Under the pieces are notes generated by a model. The model saw only the letters and a list, made by a program, of their open reading frames with translations. It was not told the DNA's origin and ran no database searches. The position numbers were made by a program, and so were the translations under genes. From the NCBI GenBank assembly GCA_003583745.1, contig QXPY01000007.1, forward strand, positions 220,479 through 284,478: a DNA stretch of 64,000 bases, read 5' to 3'. Origin of the DNA: Rhodocyclales bacterium GT-UBC (GTDB taxonomy: Bacteria > Pseudomonadota > Gammaproteobacteria > Burkholderiales > Rhodocyclaceae). How positions within the stretch are numbered: position 1 is the first letter of the stretch; each line of letters begins with the position of its first letter. Shown piece after piece: positions 28,983-37,856 of this stretch.

Positions 28983-29011
28983 TTGACAGCCCCGCTTTGA
29001 ACTTCTAACAT
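28983..29011 (+). promoter_or_regulatory. sigma-70 promoter of mdh
   Basis: A perfect TTGACA (28983-28988) is followed, after exactly 17 bases, by TAACAT (29006-29011). Transcription would start near 29018, leaving about 95 bases of leader before the mdh ATG. The -35 bases also form the -35 of the opposing regulator promoter, so the two promoters share this element. Confidence 0.7.
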
Positions 29012-29112
29012 CGTCGTTCTCTCGTGCCCGCCAAACTCCAGGTATAAAAATCGGCCGGATTTCGAGCAGACCCGCACAATTTCTACCACGCTGTTTGATA
29101 CAGGAGCGACAT

Positions 29113-30099
29113 ATGTCCAAAGCCCCCATGCGCGTTGCCGTGACCGGCGCCGCCGGCCAGATCGGTTATAGCCTGCTGTTCCGCATCGCCTCCGGCGAAA
29201 TGCTCGGCAAAGACCAGCCGGTCATCCTCCAGCTGCTCGACCTGCCGCAAGCCCAGCAAGCCGTGAAGGGCGTGATGATGGAGCTGGAAGACTGCGCCTT
29301 CCCGCTGCTCGCCGGCATGGTTGCCACTGATGACCCGAACGTCGCCTTCAAGGATGCCGACGTCTGCCTGCTGGTCGGTGCCCGTCCCCGTACCAAGGGC
29401 ATGGAACGTGCCGACCTGCTGACCGCCAACGGCGCCATCTTCACGGTGCAAGGCAAAGCCATCGCCGAAAATGCCAAGGAAGACGTCAAGGTCCTGGTTG
29501 TCGGCAACCCCTGCAACACTAACGCCTACATCGCCGCTGCCGCCGCCAAGAAGGTTGGCCGCACCAACCCGAACAACTACCACGGCATGCTGCGCCTGGA
29601 CCACAACCGTGCCCTGTCGCAACTGGCTGCCAAGACCGGCCGCGAAGTTTCTTCGCTGAAGAAGCTGGTCGTCTGGGGCAACCACTCGCCGACGATGTAC
29701 GCCGACTACCGCTACACGACCTCCAACGGTGACAGCGTCAAGGCCCTGATCAACGACCACGCCTGGAACAACGACGTCTTCCTGCCGACCGTCGGCAAGC
29801 GCGGCGCCGCCATCATCGAAGCCCGTGGCCTGTCTTCCGCCGCCTCCGCTGCCAACGCCGCCATCGACCACGTCCGCGACTGGGTCCTCGGTTCCGACGA
29901 GTGGGTCACCATGGGTGTTCCTTCCGATGGCTCCTACGGCATTCCGGCCGGCATCGTGTTTGGCTTCCCGTGCGAGTGCAAGGGTGGCAAGTTCTCGATC
30001 ATCCAGGGCCTGGAAATCGACGAATACAGCCGCGAAAAGATCAACATCACCCTCAAGGAACTGACCGACGAGGCCGAAGCCGTCAAGGACATGCTGTAA
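29113..30099 (+). CDS. mdh: malate dehydrogenase (NAD)
   Basis: The enzyme oxidises malate to oxaloacetate in the TCA cycle. The 328-residue protein has the NAD-binding [19 protein letters not shown] and the substrate/catalytic segment [36 protein letters not shown] has the catalytic histidine. This is the longer MDH type found in betaproteobacteria and similar to cytosolic eukaryotic enzymes. A CAGGAG ribosome binding site sets the ATG at 29113. It is transcribed alone toward a strong terminator. Confidence 0.97.
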   Translation: MSKAPMRVAVTGAAGQIGYSLLFRIASGEMLGKDQPVILQLLDLPQAQQAVKGVMMELEDCAFPLLAGMVATDDPNVAFKDADVCLLVGARPRTKGMERADLLTANGAIFTVQGKAIAENAKEDVKVLVVGNPCNTNAYIAAAAAKKVGRTNPNNYHGMLRLDHNRALSQLAAKTGREVSSLKKLVVWGNHSPTMYADYRYTTSNGDSVKALINDHAWNNDVFLPTVGKRGAAIIEARGLSSAASAANAAIDHVRDWVLGSDEWVTMGVPSDGSYGIPAGIVFGFPCECKGGKFSIIQGLEIDEYSREKINITLKELTDEAEAVKDML

Positions 30100-30128
30100 T
30101 CCGGCAAGTCGCTTAGCTTCACCGAAAG

Positions 30129-30157
30129 GCCGCGGTAAAATACCGCGGCTTTTTTTA
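30129..30157 (+). terminator. rho-independent terminator after mdh
   Basis: GCCGCGGTA pairs with TACCGCGGC around AAA and is followed by eight T residues. It lies 30 bases beyond the mdh stop and 20 bases before the next ATG. Confidence 0.93.
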
Positions 30158-30176
30158 TTTCTGCAACCGGAACATC

Positions 30177-31160
30177 ATGCGCCATCCCAAAGCCGTGCTC
30201 TTCGCGGGCGAAAAGCCCTTCCCCATCCTGCCGGCCGTTGACCATTACGCCGGCTCGGAAAAGCTGATGCGCAAGGCACTGCTTTTGCAAAAGGAACTCG
30301 GCCCCATCTTTGACATCACTTGCGACTGCGAGGATGGCGCTCACGCCGGTGCCGAACGCGAACACGCCGAAATGGCTGCCGCCGTCATCATGTCGGAAGA
30401 CAATCTGTTCAACCGGGTTGGCGCCCGCATTCACGACGTCACGCACCCGAACTGGCGCCAGGACCTCGAGATTCTCGTCAGCCGCGCCGGCAACCGCTTG
30501 CCCTTCATCACCTTGCCCAAACCGTGCAGTGCCGGCGACGTCCAGATTCAACTAGAAGCCTTGCGCGACATCGAACGCGAACATGGCGTCGACCGCCGCA
30601 TCCCGGTGCACGTACTGATCGAGACCCACGGCGCGCTGCGCGAAGTCTGGGAAATCGCCGCCCTGCCCGGTGTCGAGTCACTGGATTTTGGCCTGATGGA
30701 TTTCGTCTCCGGCCACCATGGCGCCATTCCCGGGCACGCCATGAAAAGCCCGGGCCAGTTCGAACACCCTTTGGTGACCCGAGCGAAGTGCGAGATCTCG
30801 GCAGCCGCATTGGCCTGCGGTGTGGTTCCGTCGCACAACGTCACCACCGAGCTGAAAGATATCGACTACATCCGCAACGACGCCTTGCGTGCAAGAAGGG
30901 AATTCGGATTTCTCCGGATGTGGAGCATACATCCCAACCAGATTCTGCCCATCATCGAAGCCATGCGCCCCGATTTCACCGAAGTCCAGGCAGCTGCAGA
31001 GATCCTGAGCGCGGCGCAAGACAACGACTGGGGACCGACCCAGCACGCGGGAAAATTGCACGACCGAGCCTCCTACCGCTACTACTGGGAATTACTCGAA
31101 CGAGCCCACGTTACCGGCACAGAGATTCCCAACGAGGCAATGAGCCGCTTCTTTGGCTGA
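30177..31160 (+). CDS. HpcH/HpaI aldolase / citrate lyase beta-like protein
   Basis: This 327-residue protein belongs to the citrate-lyase-beta/malyl-CoA-lyase superfamily of Mg-dependent C-C lyases acting on acyl-CoA esters. FDITCDCEDGAHAGAEREHA provides the acidic metal site and FITLPKPCSAGDVQ the core strand. VHVLIETHGALREVWEIAAL carries the conserved glutamate, and LDFGLMDFVSGHHGAIPG follows. Clustering with mdh suggests a role in C4 acid or malyl-CoA metabolism, but the exact substrate cannot be read from the sequence. Its stop overlaps the next gene by eight bases. Confidence 0.85.
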   Translation: MRHPKAVLFAGEKPFPILPAVDHYAGSEKLMRKALLLQKELGPIFDITCDCEDGAHAGAEREHAEMAAAVIMSEDNLFNRVGARIHDVTHPNWRQDLEILVSRAGNRLPFITLPKPCSAGDVQIQLEALRDIEREHGVDRRIPVHVLIETHGALREVWEIAALPGVESLDFGLMDFVSGHHGAIPGHAMKSPGQFEHPLVTRAKCEISAAALACGVVPSHNVTTELKDIDYIRNDALRARREFGFLRMWSIHPNQILPIIEAMRPDFTEVQAAAEILSAAQDNDWGPTQHAGKLHDRASYRYYWELLERAHVTGTEIPNEAMSRFFG

Positions 31161-31884
31161 AACCCTGCCCATTCTGTATCGCGACGAACATATCGTCGTC
31201 GTCGACAAGCCCTCCGGCCTGCTCGTTCATCGATCGGAAATCGATCGTCACGAGACCCGTTTCGCCATCCAGATCGTGCGCGACCAGATCGGGCAATGGG
31301 TTTGGCCGGCACATCGGCTCGATCGCGGCACATCGGGCGTCCTGCTCTTCGCGTTATCGAGCGAAATCGCCAGCTGCTTGGGCAAACAATTCGACGACGG
31401 GACGGTTGGCAAACGCTACCTCGCCGTCGTGCGCGGAATTACGGCGGACCACGGCCAGATTGACCACCCGCTCAAACGCCAGCGGGATGACTATGAATTC
31501 ACTGGCGACCACTCCAGCCACGAAGCACAGGAGGCAAGCACCCGATTTCGCCGGCTGGCCGAAATCGAACTACCTTTCGCCGTCGATCGTTATCCGAGTA
31601 GCCGCTACTCCCTGCTTGAGCTTCACCCGACAACCGGGCGCCGGCATCAGCTACGCCGGCACCTGAAACATATCGCGCACCCGATCATCGGCGACGCCAC
31701 CTATGGCAAAGGAAAGCACAATCGCTTCTTCGCACAGGAGTTCGGTTGCCAGCGCATGCTACTCGCCTGCATCGAACTAAATTTCCAACATCCGGTGACA
31801 GCGGCCCCCTTGAAAATCAAAGCGCCAGTATCGGGCGAATTCGCCTCCACACTGGCGCAGCTCAATTGGCTCTTACCGGACTAG
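31153..31884 (+). CDS. RluA-family pseudouridine synthase (TruC-like)
   Basis: The enzyme isomerises uridine to pseudouridine in RNA. The 243-residue protein has the catalytic aspartate in AHRLDRGTSGVLLFA, the opening segment YRDEHIVVVDKPSGLLVH and the C-terminal LLELHPTTGRRHQLRRHLKH. There is no S4 domain, and its size and sequence fit TruC, which modifies tRNA U65. It starts at a TTG inside the end of the preceding gene. Other RluA-family RNA targets remain possible. Confidence 0.88.
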   Translation: MAETLPILYRDEHIVVVDKPSGLLVHRSEIDRHETRFAIQIVRDQIGQWVWPAHRLDRGTSGVLLFALSSEIASCLGKQFDDGTVGKRYLAVVRGITADHGQIDHPLKRQRDDYEFTGDHSSHEAQEASTRFRRLAEIELPFAVDRYPSSRYSLLELHPTTGRRHQLRRHLKHIAHPIIGDATYGKGKHNRFFAQEFGCQRMLLACIELNFQHPVTAAPLKIKAPVSGEFASTLAQLNWLLPD

Positions 31885-31895
31885 CCGAACGGCCC

Positions 31896-32336
31896 TCAAT
31901 AGCCGATCGACCCCTCAAGTTCTTCAAGGCGGCGCATGTCACGCTCCAACTCGACCATATCCTGCCCCAATGCGTCACGAGCCGAGACCATGCCGACTGG
32001 CGCACCGGAGTCGTCAACTACCGGCACATGGCGGAAGCCACCCTCGGCCATCATGTGCAAGGCGTAAGCCAGGGGCTTGTCGGCACGAATGGTCTGCGGT
32101 TCCCGGACCATGACCTGTTCAAGCCGGGTCACATCAGGGTCGAGGTTGCCGGCCAACACCTTATTGAGGGCATCACGCTCGGTAAAAATGCCGGAGATGC
32201 GTTGATTTTCGACAATCAACAACGCACCGACCTTACGTTCTGCCATCAATTTGCTGGCCGAGCGGACCGTCATCTCGGGACTTGACGTAACCAGGCTGCG
32301 GCCCAGCAAAATATCAGAAATCATTCTTTTTGGCAT
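31896..32336 (-). CDS. CBS-domain protein
   Basis: A 146-residue protein made only of a CBS pair, which binds adenosine nucleotides in many proteins. The first repeat covers PEMTVRSASKLMAERKVGALLIV and SGIFTERDALNKV, split across residues 20-65. The second is PQTIRADKPLAYALHMMAEG with FRHVPVVDDSGAPVGMVSARD. An AAAGGAG ribosome binding site sets the ATG at 32336. It is convergent with the pseudouridine synthase gene and has no attached effector domain, so its partner is unknown. Confidence 0.88.
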   Translation of the reverse strand: MPKRMISDILLGRSLVTSSPEMTVRSASKLMAERKVGALLIVENQRISGIFTERDALNKVLAGNLDPDVTRLEQVMVREPQTIRADKPLAYALHMMAEGGFRHVPVVDDSGAPVGMVSARDALGQDMVELERDMRRLEELEGSIGY

Positions 32337-32508
32337 TTTTGTCTCCTTTGTTGATTTATCAGTATCGTCATAGTGACGAAATCGGAGCATAGATGCAAGC
32401 CACCCGATTTATTGTGACCGCATAACGACAATCGCGATTGCCACAAAGATGATGACCAAGCCGATCAACTCAAGGTTCAATGCAGACTCGAATAATCAAA
32501 GATGATCG

Positions 32509-32943
32509 TCAGGGATTGAATTCATAGACCACCCGCACTCGCGCATCAGCTTTCGAGAGATCGACGAAACCAATTCCACCTGGATGGGTACTGACCCAGC
32601 GAAGAACCTCGTCGACCGTATTAACACGGGGCGGCGCCTGCATACGACCGGAAAAAACCTGCCGCGACCAATAGGCATTCACATCCGACAAATCCTTGCC
32701 AACCAGCGCCGAATAGAATCGCGCACGATCCGGATTGGCATCGACCAAATCGACCGGCTGCGCCTCGATGCCATTGAAGAACTGGCGATACCGGCCGAAG
32801 AAAATATTCACGATCTCGTTTCGCGTCATTACCGCCACGCCGGTCCGCGCATTCACCACAACCACCAGATCAGCCATGACCTCGCCTGCTTGCAAAAGCA
32901 AACAAAGCAACAAGATCAGCAAACGGCTTTGGCAACGTCCCAT
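32509..32943 (-). CDS. short PstS-like periplasmic binding protein
   Basis: A 144-residue protein with a signal peptide (LLILLLCLLLQAGEVMADL). The mature part resembles the small phosphate-binding-type family: VVVVNARTGVAVMTRNEIV, NIFFGRYRQFFNG, ARFYSALVGKDLSDVNAYW and the glycine loop HPGGIGFVDLSKA. It is about half the length of a classic PstS and no Pst transporter genes accompany it. It lies three bases after the porin gene stop, so the two are probably co-expressed. The ligand is unknown. Confidence 0.75.
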   Translation of the reverse strand: MGRCQSRLLILLLCLLLQAGEVMADLVVVVNARTGVAVMTRNEIVNIFFGRYRQFFNGIEAQPVDLVDANPDRARFYSALVGKDLSDVNAYWSRQVFSGRMQAPPRVNTVDEVLRWVSTHPGGIGFVDLSKADARVRVVYEFNP

Positions 32944-32946
32944 AGT

Positions 32947-34152
32947 TTAGAAGACAAAGTCCATCGTAACGGAAAACACGTCAAGCTTTCCCTTGAACGC
33001 ATCGGTCTCCAGACGATAAGGAAAAATCGAATCCGGTTGACCGTGAATACCATCCCATTGCGCCTTGAGCGCGATATTTCGTGCCACATCCCAACGCACA
33101 CCCAGGATCGTCGTGTATTGATCGACGTGCGAATCGGCCATGATGCGGGCAACGACCGGATTCAGGGTATTCCCCCTGGAATCGGAGAAAATACGGGAAT
33201 ACCCGAAGTACGGCGTATACGCGCTCACCCGATAGCCGACCAAGGCATAACCACCTTTCGAACTCTGAAAGATCTGGCTCCCCTGATTGATGTCGTTGAG
33301 CATCAGTTGAACCTGCCAGGGTCCGCGGTCATAAATCACGCCGATCGAATAGTAATGACTGCGCGTATTGGCTGCAGCCAGGAAACTTCTGGCCTGCGCC
33401 GCCATCCCGGGCGGCAGCGTACGCCCCAGAATGTCATCGATCGGCATGTCGTTGCTGAACAGGATGTTGGCGTAACTCACCCGAAACAACCATGGCCCCG
33501 ACTGGTAATCGACATAGCCCCCAGCCATCTTGGAACCGTCGATTTTCCATTGCCGGTCAGCCAAAGGAATGTTGGCGTCGGAAACTCCGTAGTACAGTTT
33601 TCCACGCAGGACATCCTCACCGACCGGGAAAATCATCGCGACATCAGCCCCATCGATACCCAGAAAAGGCAAATACCAGAAAAAATCGCCAGGTGGCCTC
33701 ACAGGCAAGTAGGAATAGCCGACCATGCGCGAATCGGCCATCATGAAGAATTCAGTACCCAATCGCCCGGCCCGCAAACTGAGTTGCGGATTCGGGTCGT
33801 ATCGGAAAAAGGCCCAGGATAGTTCCGGTGTATACGTCTGGTCGTAGCGAAAACGGCTGACTGCCTGCGCCACAAACTCGAGCGACGAACTGAACTGCCA
33901 GTTTGCTTGCAAGCCCAGGACGCTGTCGATCCGACCATCCCATTGCCGCCCGGCGCCGGTCGGCTGAGTCAGGTCTCGCACGAAGCGCGCCTCCTGACTG
34001 GTCGTCCTGGCCAAACCCAGCGTGCCGAAGCCTTGCAGGGAAAACGCCGGCACCTCATCCGCCCGCCCCCCCAAAGGCCAGGCGAACACCAGCGCAGCCA
34101 TCAGCCAGAATGCAGGCAAAAAGGAAAGAGGCCGCCTAAGCTGACGCGTCAT
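32947..34152 (-). CDS. outer-membrane porin-like beta-barrel protein
   Basis: A 401-residue protein with a signal peptide (SFLPAFWLMAALVFAWPLGGRADE). It has many alternating aromatic/polar strands, such as QLSLRAGRLGTEFFMMADS, and a terminal phenylalanine (VTMDFVF) typical of outer-membrane barrels. The opening FSLQGFGTLGLART resembles DcaP/porin-type openings. It precedes the PstS-like gene by three bases on the same strand. No specific solute can be inferred. Confidence 0.8.
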   Translation of the reverse strand: MTRQLRRPLSFLPAFWLMAALVFAWPLGGRADEVPAFSLQGFGTLGLARTTSQEARFVRDLTQPTGAGRQWDGRIDSVLGLQANWQFSSSLEFVAQAVSRFRYDQTYTPELSWAFFRYDPNPQLSLRAGRLGTEFFMMADSRMVGYSYLPVRPPGDFFWYLPFLGIDGADVAMIFPVGEDVLRGKLYYGVSDANIPLADRQWKIDGSKMAGGYVDYQSGPWLFRVSYANILFSNDMPIDDILGRTLPPGMAAQARSFLAAANTRSHYYSIGVIYDRGPWQVQLMLNDINQGSQIFQSSKGGYALVGYRVSAYTPYFGYSRIFSDSRGNTLNPVVARIMADSHVDQYTTILGVRWDVARNIALKAQWDGIHGQPDSIFPYRLETDAFKGKLDVFSVTMDFVF

Positions 34153-34361
34153 TGTTCGCTGGCATCAAGAAGACAACCCCGACGGGGCATGAACTCATAC
34201 TCGACCGCAAAGGGAGTAAAAAAAGCAAACAGGGAAGGACGAATTGTATTTCAAAAACACCGGCTTACCCGATAATCATTAAAAAAATGGCTAGTGCAAT
34301 GTTCATGCGGTGCCAAGCCCACCTCTCACTGCAGCAGGCCTGACGAATGAGCAAAAAAAAA

Positions 34362-34378
34362 CCCGGCATCAAGCCGGG
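34362..34378 (-). terminator. rho-independent terminator after the nitronate monooxygenase gene
   Basis: CCCGGC and GCCGGG pair around ATCAA. On the minus strand the hairpin is followed by about nine T residues. It lies about 20 bases past the end of the monooxygenase gene, whose transcript it should end; the rest of this gap holds the porin promoter region. Confidence 0.85.
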
Positions 34379-34400
34379 CTTCGCTAACGGCCTGATCGAA

Positions 34401-35657
34401 TCAGGCGGCCTCAACCTCGGGTAAGGCAAGTTTCTGATCGACGCTGAACTGGTAATCCTTGAACACGTGCTCGGCAGAAAGAATCTGATAGCTGCCGTCG
34501 GCCCGCTTGTGCGTCGTATCCTTCAGGCGATAGGTCAGATGGCCGCAAGTCCAGAGATCGAAATTGCGCATGTGGGTGCACAAGCAGGTCTTGTCCATCA
34601 CCGAAACCTTGCGTGCATCGGGATGAGCGGCGACTTCACGGTTGTAGGCAGTAACGTAGGAACACTTGCCGTTGGCGTCGAGGAGATAGCCATAGGCTTC
34701 GCAATTCGGGCGAATGCCGTCACCGATCGCCGGGCTGCCCTTGAGCATGCGCATCGGGTAGCCGGTCGGGGAAATCTGGTTGACCTCGATATCTTCTTCG
34801 CTGGCCTTGAAGTATTCCTGCTGGACTTTCTCCGGCAAGCCGCACTCCTTGGCGACGGTGAAGCGGGTTGCCACCTGCACGGCAGCCGCGCCATTTTCCA
34901 GGAAAGCCGCCGCATCGGAACCGGTAAAGATGCCGCCGGCCGGAATGACCGGAATATCGAGATGTTCGTTCTTCAGGAACTGGATGACCTCGGCAACGAT
35001 GGTCGCCAGATCGTACTGCGCCCAGTCCATGCCAAAGCCCAGGTGACCACCGGCCAACGGGCCTTCGACGACGACGAAGTCGGGCAGGCGATTGGTCCGG
35101 GCCGTCTTCTTCAGGAACAACTGCAAGGCACGCACCGATGAAACGATGATACCCAGCTTGGCATCACGAAAACGCGGGTGATCCTCGATCAGCGCAAAGG
35201 AGCCGAGATGCAGGCCGGCAGCCAGCGTGATGCCGTCGATACCGGCGTCGAGCGCTGCCGTCATGCGGACCTTCAGCGTCTCTTTCGGCGCATTCATGGT
35301 CAGCTTTTCCATGCAGTTCACGAAAACCAGACCCGAGCCACGCTTGCGTTCCATGGTACCGGCGACATGCAAGCGGGTCGCTTCGGCGATTTTGCCGAGA
35401 TCGAACTTGACCGGCGACTTGTCTTCGTTCAATGCGTTGTACTTGTAGAGCGCGAGCTTTTCCTTGACGTACTTGGTCTGGTAGCGGCGATCGGTCACCG
35501 TCTTGATCATGGCGTCTGAAATATGGCCGACGCCCCCCAGTCGAGCGGCTTCGAGAGCCAGGTCGGCCGTCGAAATATCCACGCCCATGCCGCCAATCAT
35601 GATTGGAACAAGCTCATGCTTGCCCAACTGCAAGCGGAAATCATCCACACGCTTCAT
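34401..35657 (-). CDS. nitronate monooxygenase / 2-nitropropane dioxygenase-like flavoprotein
   Basis: These FMN TIM-barrel enzymes oxidise alkyl nitronates to carbonyl products and nitrite, though some relatives have other roles. The 418-residue protein shows the FMN-binding core segments PIMIGGMGVDIST, FVVVEGPLAGGHLGFGMD and PVIPAGGIFTGSDAAAFLENG. The catalytic histidine is presumably in GGHLGFG. Beyond the barrel, a C-terminal part has clustered cysteines (RPNCEAYG, NGKCSYV, KTCLCTHMRNFDLWTCGHL). It is divergent from nnrS across about 180 bases. Confidence 0.85.
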   Translation of the reverse strand: MKRVDDFRLQLGKHELVPIMIGGMGVDISTADLALEAARLGGVGHISDAMIKTVTDRRYQTKYVKEKLALYKYNALNEDKSPVKFDLGKIAEATRLHVAGTMERKRGSGLVFVNCMEKLTMNAPKETLKVRMTAALDAGIDGITLAAGLHLGSFALIEDHPRFRDAKLGIIVSSVRALQLFLKKTARTNRLPDFVVVEGPLAGGHLGFGMDWAQYDLATIVAEVIQFLKNEHLDIPVIPAGGIFTGSDAAAFLENGAAAVQVATRFTVAKECGLPEKVQQEYFKASEEDIEVNQISPTGYPMRMLKGSPAIGDGIRPNCEAYGYLLDANGKCSYVTAYNREVAAHPDARKVSVMDKTCLCTHMRNFDLWTCGHLTYRLKDTTHKRADGSYQILSAEHVFKDYQFSVDQKLALPEVEAA

Positions 35658-35834
35658 TGCTATCCTTCAGAAAAGCAGCCGAACTCCCATGCGATATCGC
35701 AGCCTCGGCTAAGCGCGGAATTTTACGCCATTGTTAAAGGTCTTGCGTGCCTGGCATGGGATAAATCAAGTTCCGCTGGCTGATCCATCGCTAAACTCGC
35801 CACTTTGAACAGCCATCGACAAAAAAGGTTCAGC

Positions 35835-36995
35835 ATGTTCTTTCCCAGCCATCCCTTATGGCAGGTCGGCTTCCGGCCCTTCTTCGCCCTGGCCTGCCTG
35901 GCCGGAATGAGCTTTCCGGCCTTCTGGGCGCTGATTTTCGGCGGCGCCCTCGAAGCGCCGACCGGTTCGTTCACCTCCTTGCAATGGCATGCCCATGAGA
36001 TGTTCTTCGGTTTCGGCTGGGCGGTACTGGGCGGATTTCTGCTGACTTCGACCAAGAACTGGGTCAACATCCGCGGCTATCACGGATTGGCCCTGATGCT
36101 GCTGGTTGCCGCCTGGCTCTTCGAGCGCCTCGGCATGAGTTTCGGCGCAAGCTGGCCGCACAGCCTCTTCCTGTTCTCGAACAATGTGTTTCTCGGCAGC
36201 ATCATCGCTCTGCTGATGTGGACGCTGATCCGCTATCGCGCCCAGGACAGCTACCGCGACAACGCATTTTTCATGGTCATGCTGCCCGCCTTCCTGGTCG
36301 CCAAATACCTGATGCTCAATGGCGACAATTTCGTCTCCGGCTATAGCATGGCCATGGGCCTGTTCCGGATGGGTTTCCTGGTCATGCTCGAGCGCACCCT
36401 GACCCAGTTCATGAAAGCCGCCTTCCAGGCCCAGATCCTGCGCCATCCGAAGCTGGACATGGCAATCAAGCTCCTCGGCCTGCTGCTGGTCGTTGAATTC
36501 CTGCTGCCGCGCCCGCTGACCGCGGCCATCGCCCTCACCCTGGCGATTCTGCTCGGCGTCCGCTTCGTTTTCTGGAAGCCGCATCTGGCGGTGCGCCGCA
36601 TCGATATCGGCATCATGTACGTCGGCTACCTGGCCATCGTCGCCCAGTTGCTGATCGAAGCCCTCGGCCATGTCGTCAATTTCGTCTGGATCGGCACCGT
36701 CTCCGTGCATGTCTTCACCTTTGGCGCCATGGGCTGCGTCATTCCCGCCATGCTGATCCGAATCAGCAAGGGCCATACCGGGCGCAAGGTCGTCTTCGAC
36801 GGCATCGACCGAGCCTGCCTTTACGTCATGCTGCTCGCCCTCGTGCTGCGGGTGGTGATGCCGCAAATCCAGCCCGCCATCTACCTGCTCTGGATCCAGC
36901 TTTCTGCCGCCTGCTGGGCGATTTGCTTCGGGACGCTCGCCTGGCGGTATATTCCGCATCTTCTCCAAGCTCGAATCGACGGAAAAATTCACTGA
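35835..36995 (+). CDS. nnrS: NnrS family haem-copper membrane protein
   Basis: NnrS proteins are multi-helix membrane proteins linked to nitric-oxide/nitrosative stress and denitrification. The 386-residue protein has the expected opening [20 protein letters not shown], then about ten to twelve helices. Conserved histidines lie in [20 protein letters not shown] and [20 protein letters not shown]. The ATG at 35835 follows AAGG. Its TGA overlaps the start of the next gene, so they are translationally coupled. The divergent nitronate monooxygenase neighbour may share its nitrogen-oxide context. Confidence 0.92.
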   Translation: MFFPSHPLWQVGFRPFFALACLAGMSFPAFWALIFGGALEAPTGSFTSLQWHAHEMFFGFGWAVLGGFLLTSTKNWVNIRGYHGLALMLLVAAWLFERLGMSFGASWPHSLFLFSNNVFLGSIIALLMWTLIRYRAQDSYRDNAFFMVMLPAFLVAKYLMLNGDNFVSGYSMAMGLFRMGFLVMLERTLTQFMKAAFQAQILRHPKLDMAIKLLGLLLVVEFLLPRPLTAAIALTLAILLGVRFVFWKPHLAVRRIDIGIMYVGYLAIVAQLLIEALGHVVNFVWIGTVSVHVFTFGAMGCVIPAMLIRISKGHTGRKVVFDGIDRACLYVMLLALVLRVVMPQIQPAIYLLWIQLSAACWAICFGTLAWRYIPHLLQARIDGKIH

Positions 36996-37444
36996 TGCAA
37001 ATCTGGGTCGACGCCGACGCCTGCCCCGGCGTCATCAAGGAAATCATTTTTCGTGCCGCCGAACGGCTGCAGATTTCAACCATCCTGGTCGCCAACCAGA
37101 TGTTGCGCACGCCACCGTCGCGCTACATCAGGGCCATCCAGGTGCCCTCGGGATTCGATGTCGCCGACCGCCACATCGTCGACCAACTGGCTCCCGGCGA
37201 CCTCGTCGTCACCGCCGACATTCCGCTTGCGGCCGGCGTCATCGAGCGCGGCGCCCATGCCTTGAATCCACGTGGCGAGCTCTACACCACGGCCAACATC
37301 CAGGAACGGCTGACCATGCGCAATTTCATGGAAGGCCTGCGCAGCGCCGGGGTCGAAACCGGTGGCCCGACGGCTTTCAGCCAGGCCGACCGGCAAGCCT
37401 TCGGTAACGCCCTCGACCGCTTTCTGGCCAAACAGGCCAAATAG
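36995..37444 (+). CDS. YaiI/YqxD (DUF188) family protein
   Basis: A 149-residue protein with the family opening [18 protein letters not shown] and later [24 protein letters not shown] and [18 protein letters not shown]. The fold is PIN-like with conserved aspartates, suggesting nuclease ancestry, but the biological role is unknown. It is coupled to nnrS by a TGATG overlap. Confidence 0.93.
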   Translation: MQIWVDADACPGVIKEIIFRAAERLQISTILVANQMLRTPPSRYIRAIQVPSGFDVADRHIVDQLAPGDLVVTADIPLAAGVIERGAHALNPRGELYTTANIQERLTMRNFMEGLRSAGVETGGPTAFSQADRQAFGNALDRFLAKQAK

Positions 37445-37450
37445 CCGGCA

Positions 37451-37756
37451 TCAAAGCACCGCTTCGAACAACTCGAGTTGCGGCGGCCCCAGATAGAAAT
37501 CGCGCGGCGACTGGCCGGCTGCCATGTGTGCCTTGCGGAAAGCCTCCGATTGCGTCCAGTCGGCAAAAGCCTGTTCCGAGGCCCAGACGGTGTGCGAGGC
37601 AAACAGCGTGTAGGTCTCGTTGGCCTCGGCCCGCAGCAGGTTGAAGCTGATAAAACCCGGCACCTCGCTCAGATAGCTGTTGCGCTTGCGCCAGTGCTCG
37701 ACGAACGCCTCCTCCTTGCCGAGCGCGATCTTGAAACGGTTCATCGCCAGAAACAT
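37451..37756 (-). CDS. antibiotic biosynthesis monooxygenase (ABM) domain protein
   Basis: A 101-residue dimeric alpha/beta-barrel type protein: MNRFKIALGKEEAFVEHWRK, VPGFISFNLLRA and YTLFASHTVWASEQAFADW. Members include haem-degrading and cofactor-free oxygenases; the aromatic and histidine residues here (VWASEQAF, FRKAHMAAGQSP) leave the substrate open. An AGGAG ribosome binding site sets the ATG at 37756. It is convergent with the YaiI gene. Confidence 0.85.
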   Translation of the reverse strand: MFLAMNRFKIALGKEEAFVEHWRKRNSYLSEVPGFISFNLLRAEANETYTLFASHTVWASEQAFADWTQSEAFRKAHMAAGQSPRDFYLGPPQLELFEAVL

Positions 37757-37856
37757 CGCTTTCTCCTGAGTCAAATAACCTTACAAAACACAAGGACAAA
37801 TTCCGGGGCTTTTCGTACCATGCAGGCTCCCCAACCTGAAGACAACATAACCAAAA

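Noticed and set aside
32409..32480. A 23-codon minus-strand peptide with a hydrophobic helix (LIGLVIIFVAIAIVVM)
   Set aside because: A TTG start and a weak GAG site are not enough; it follows the PstS-like gene but may be chance.
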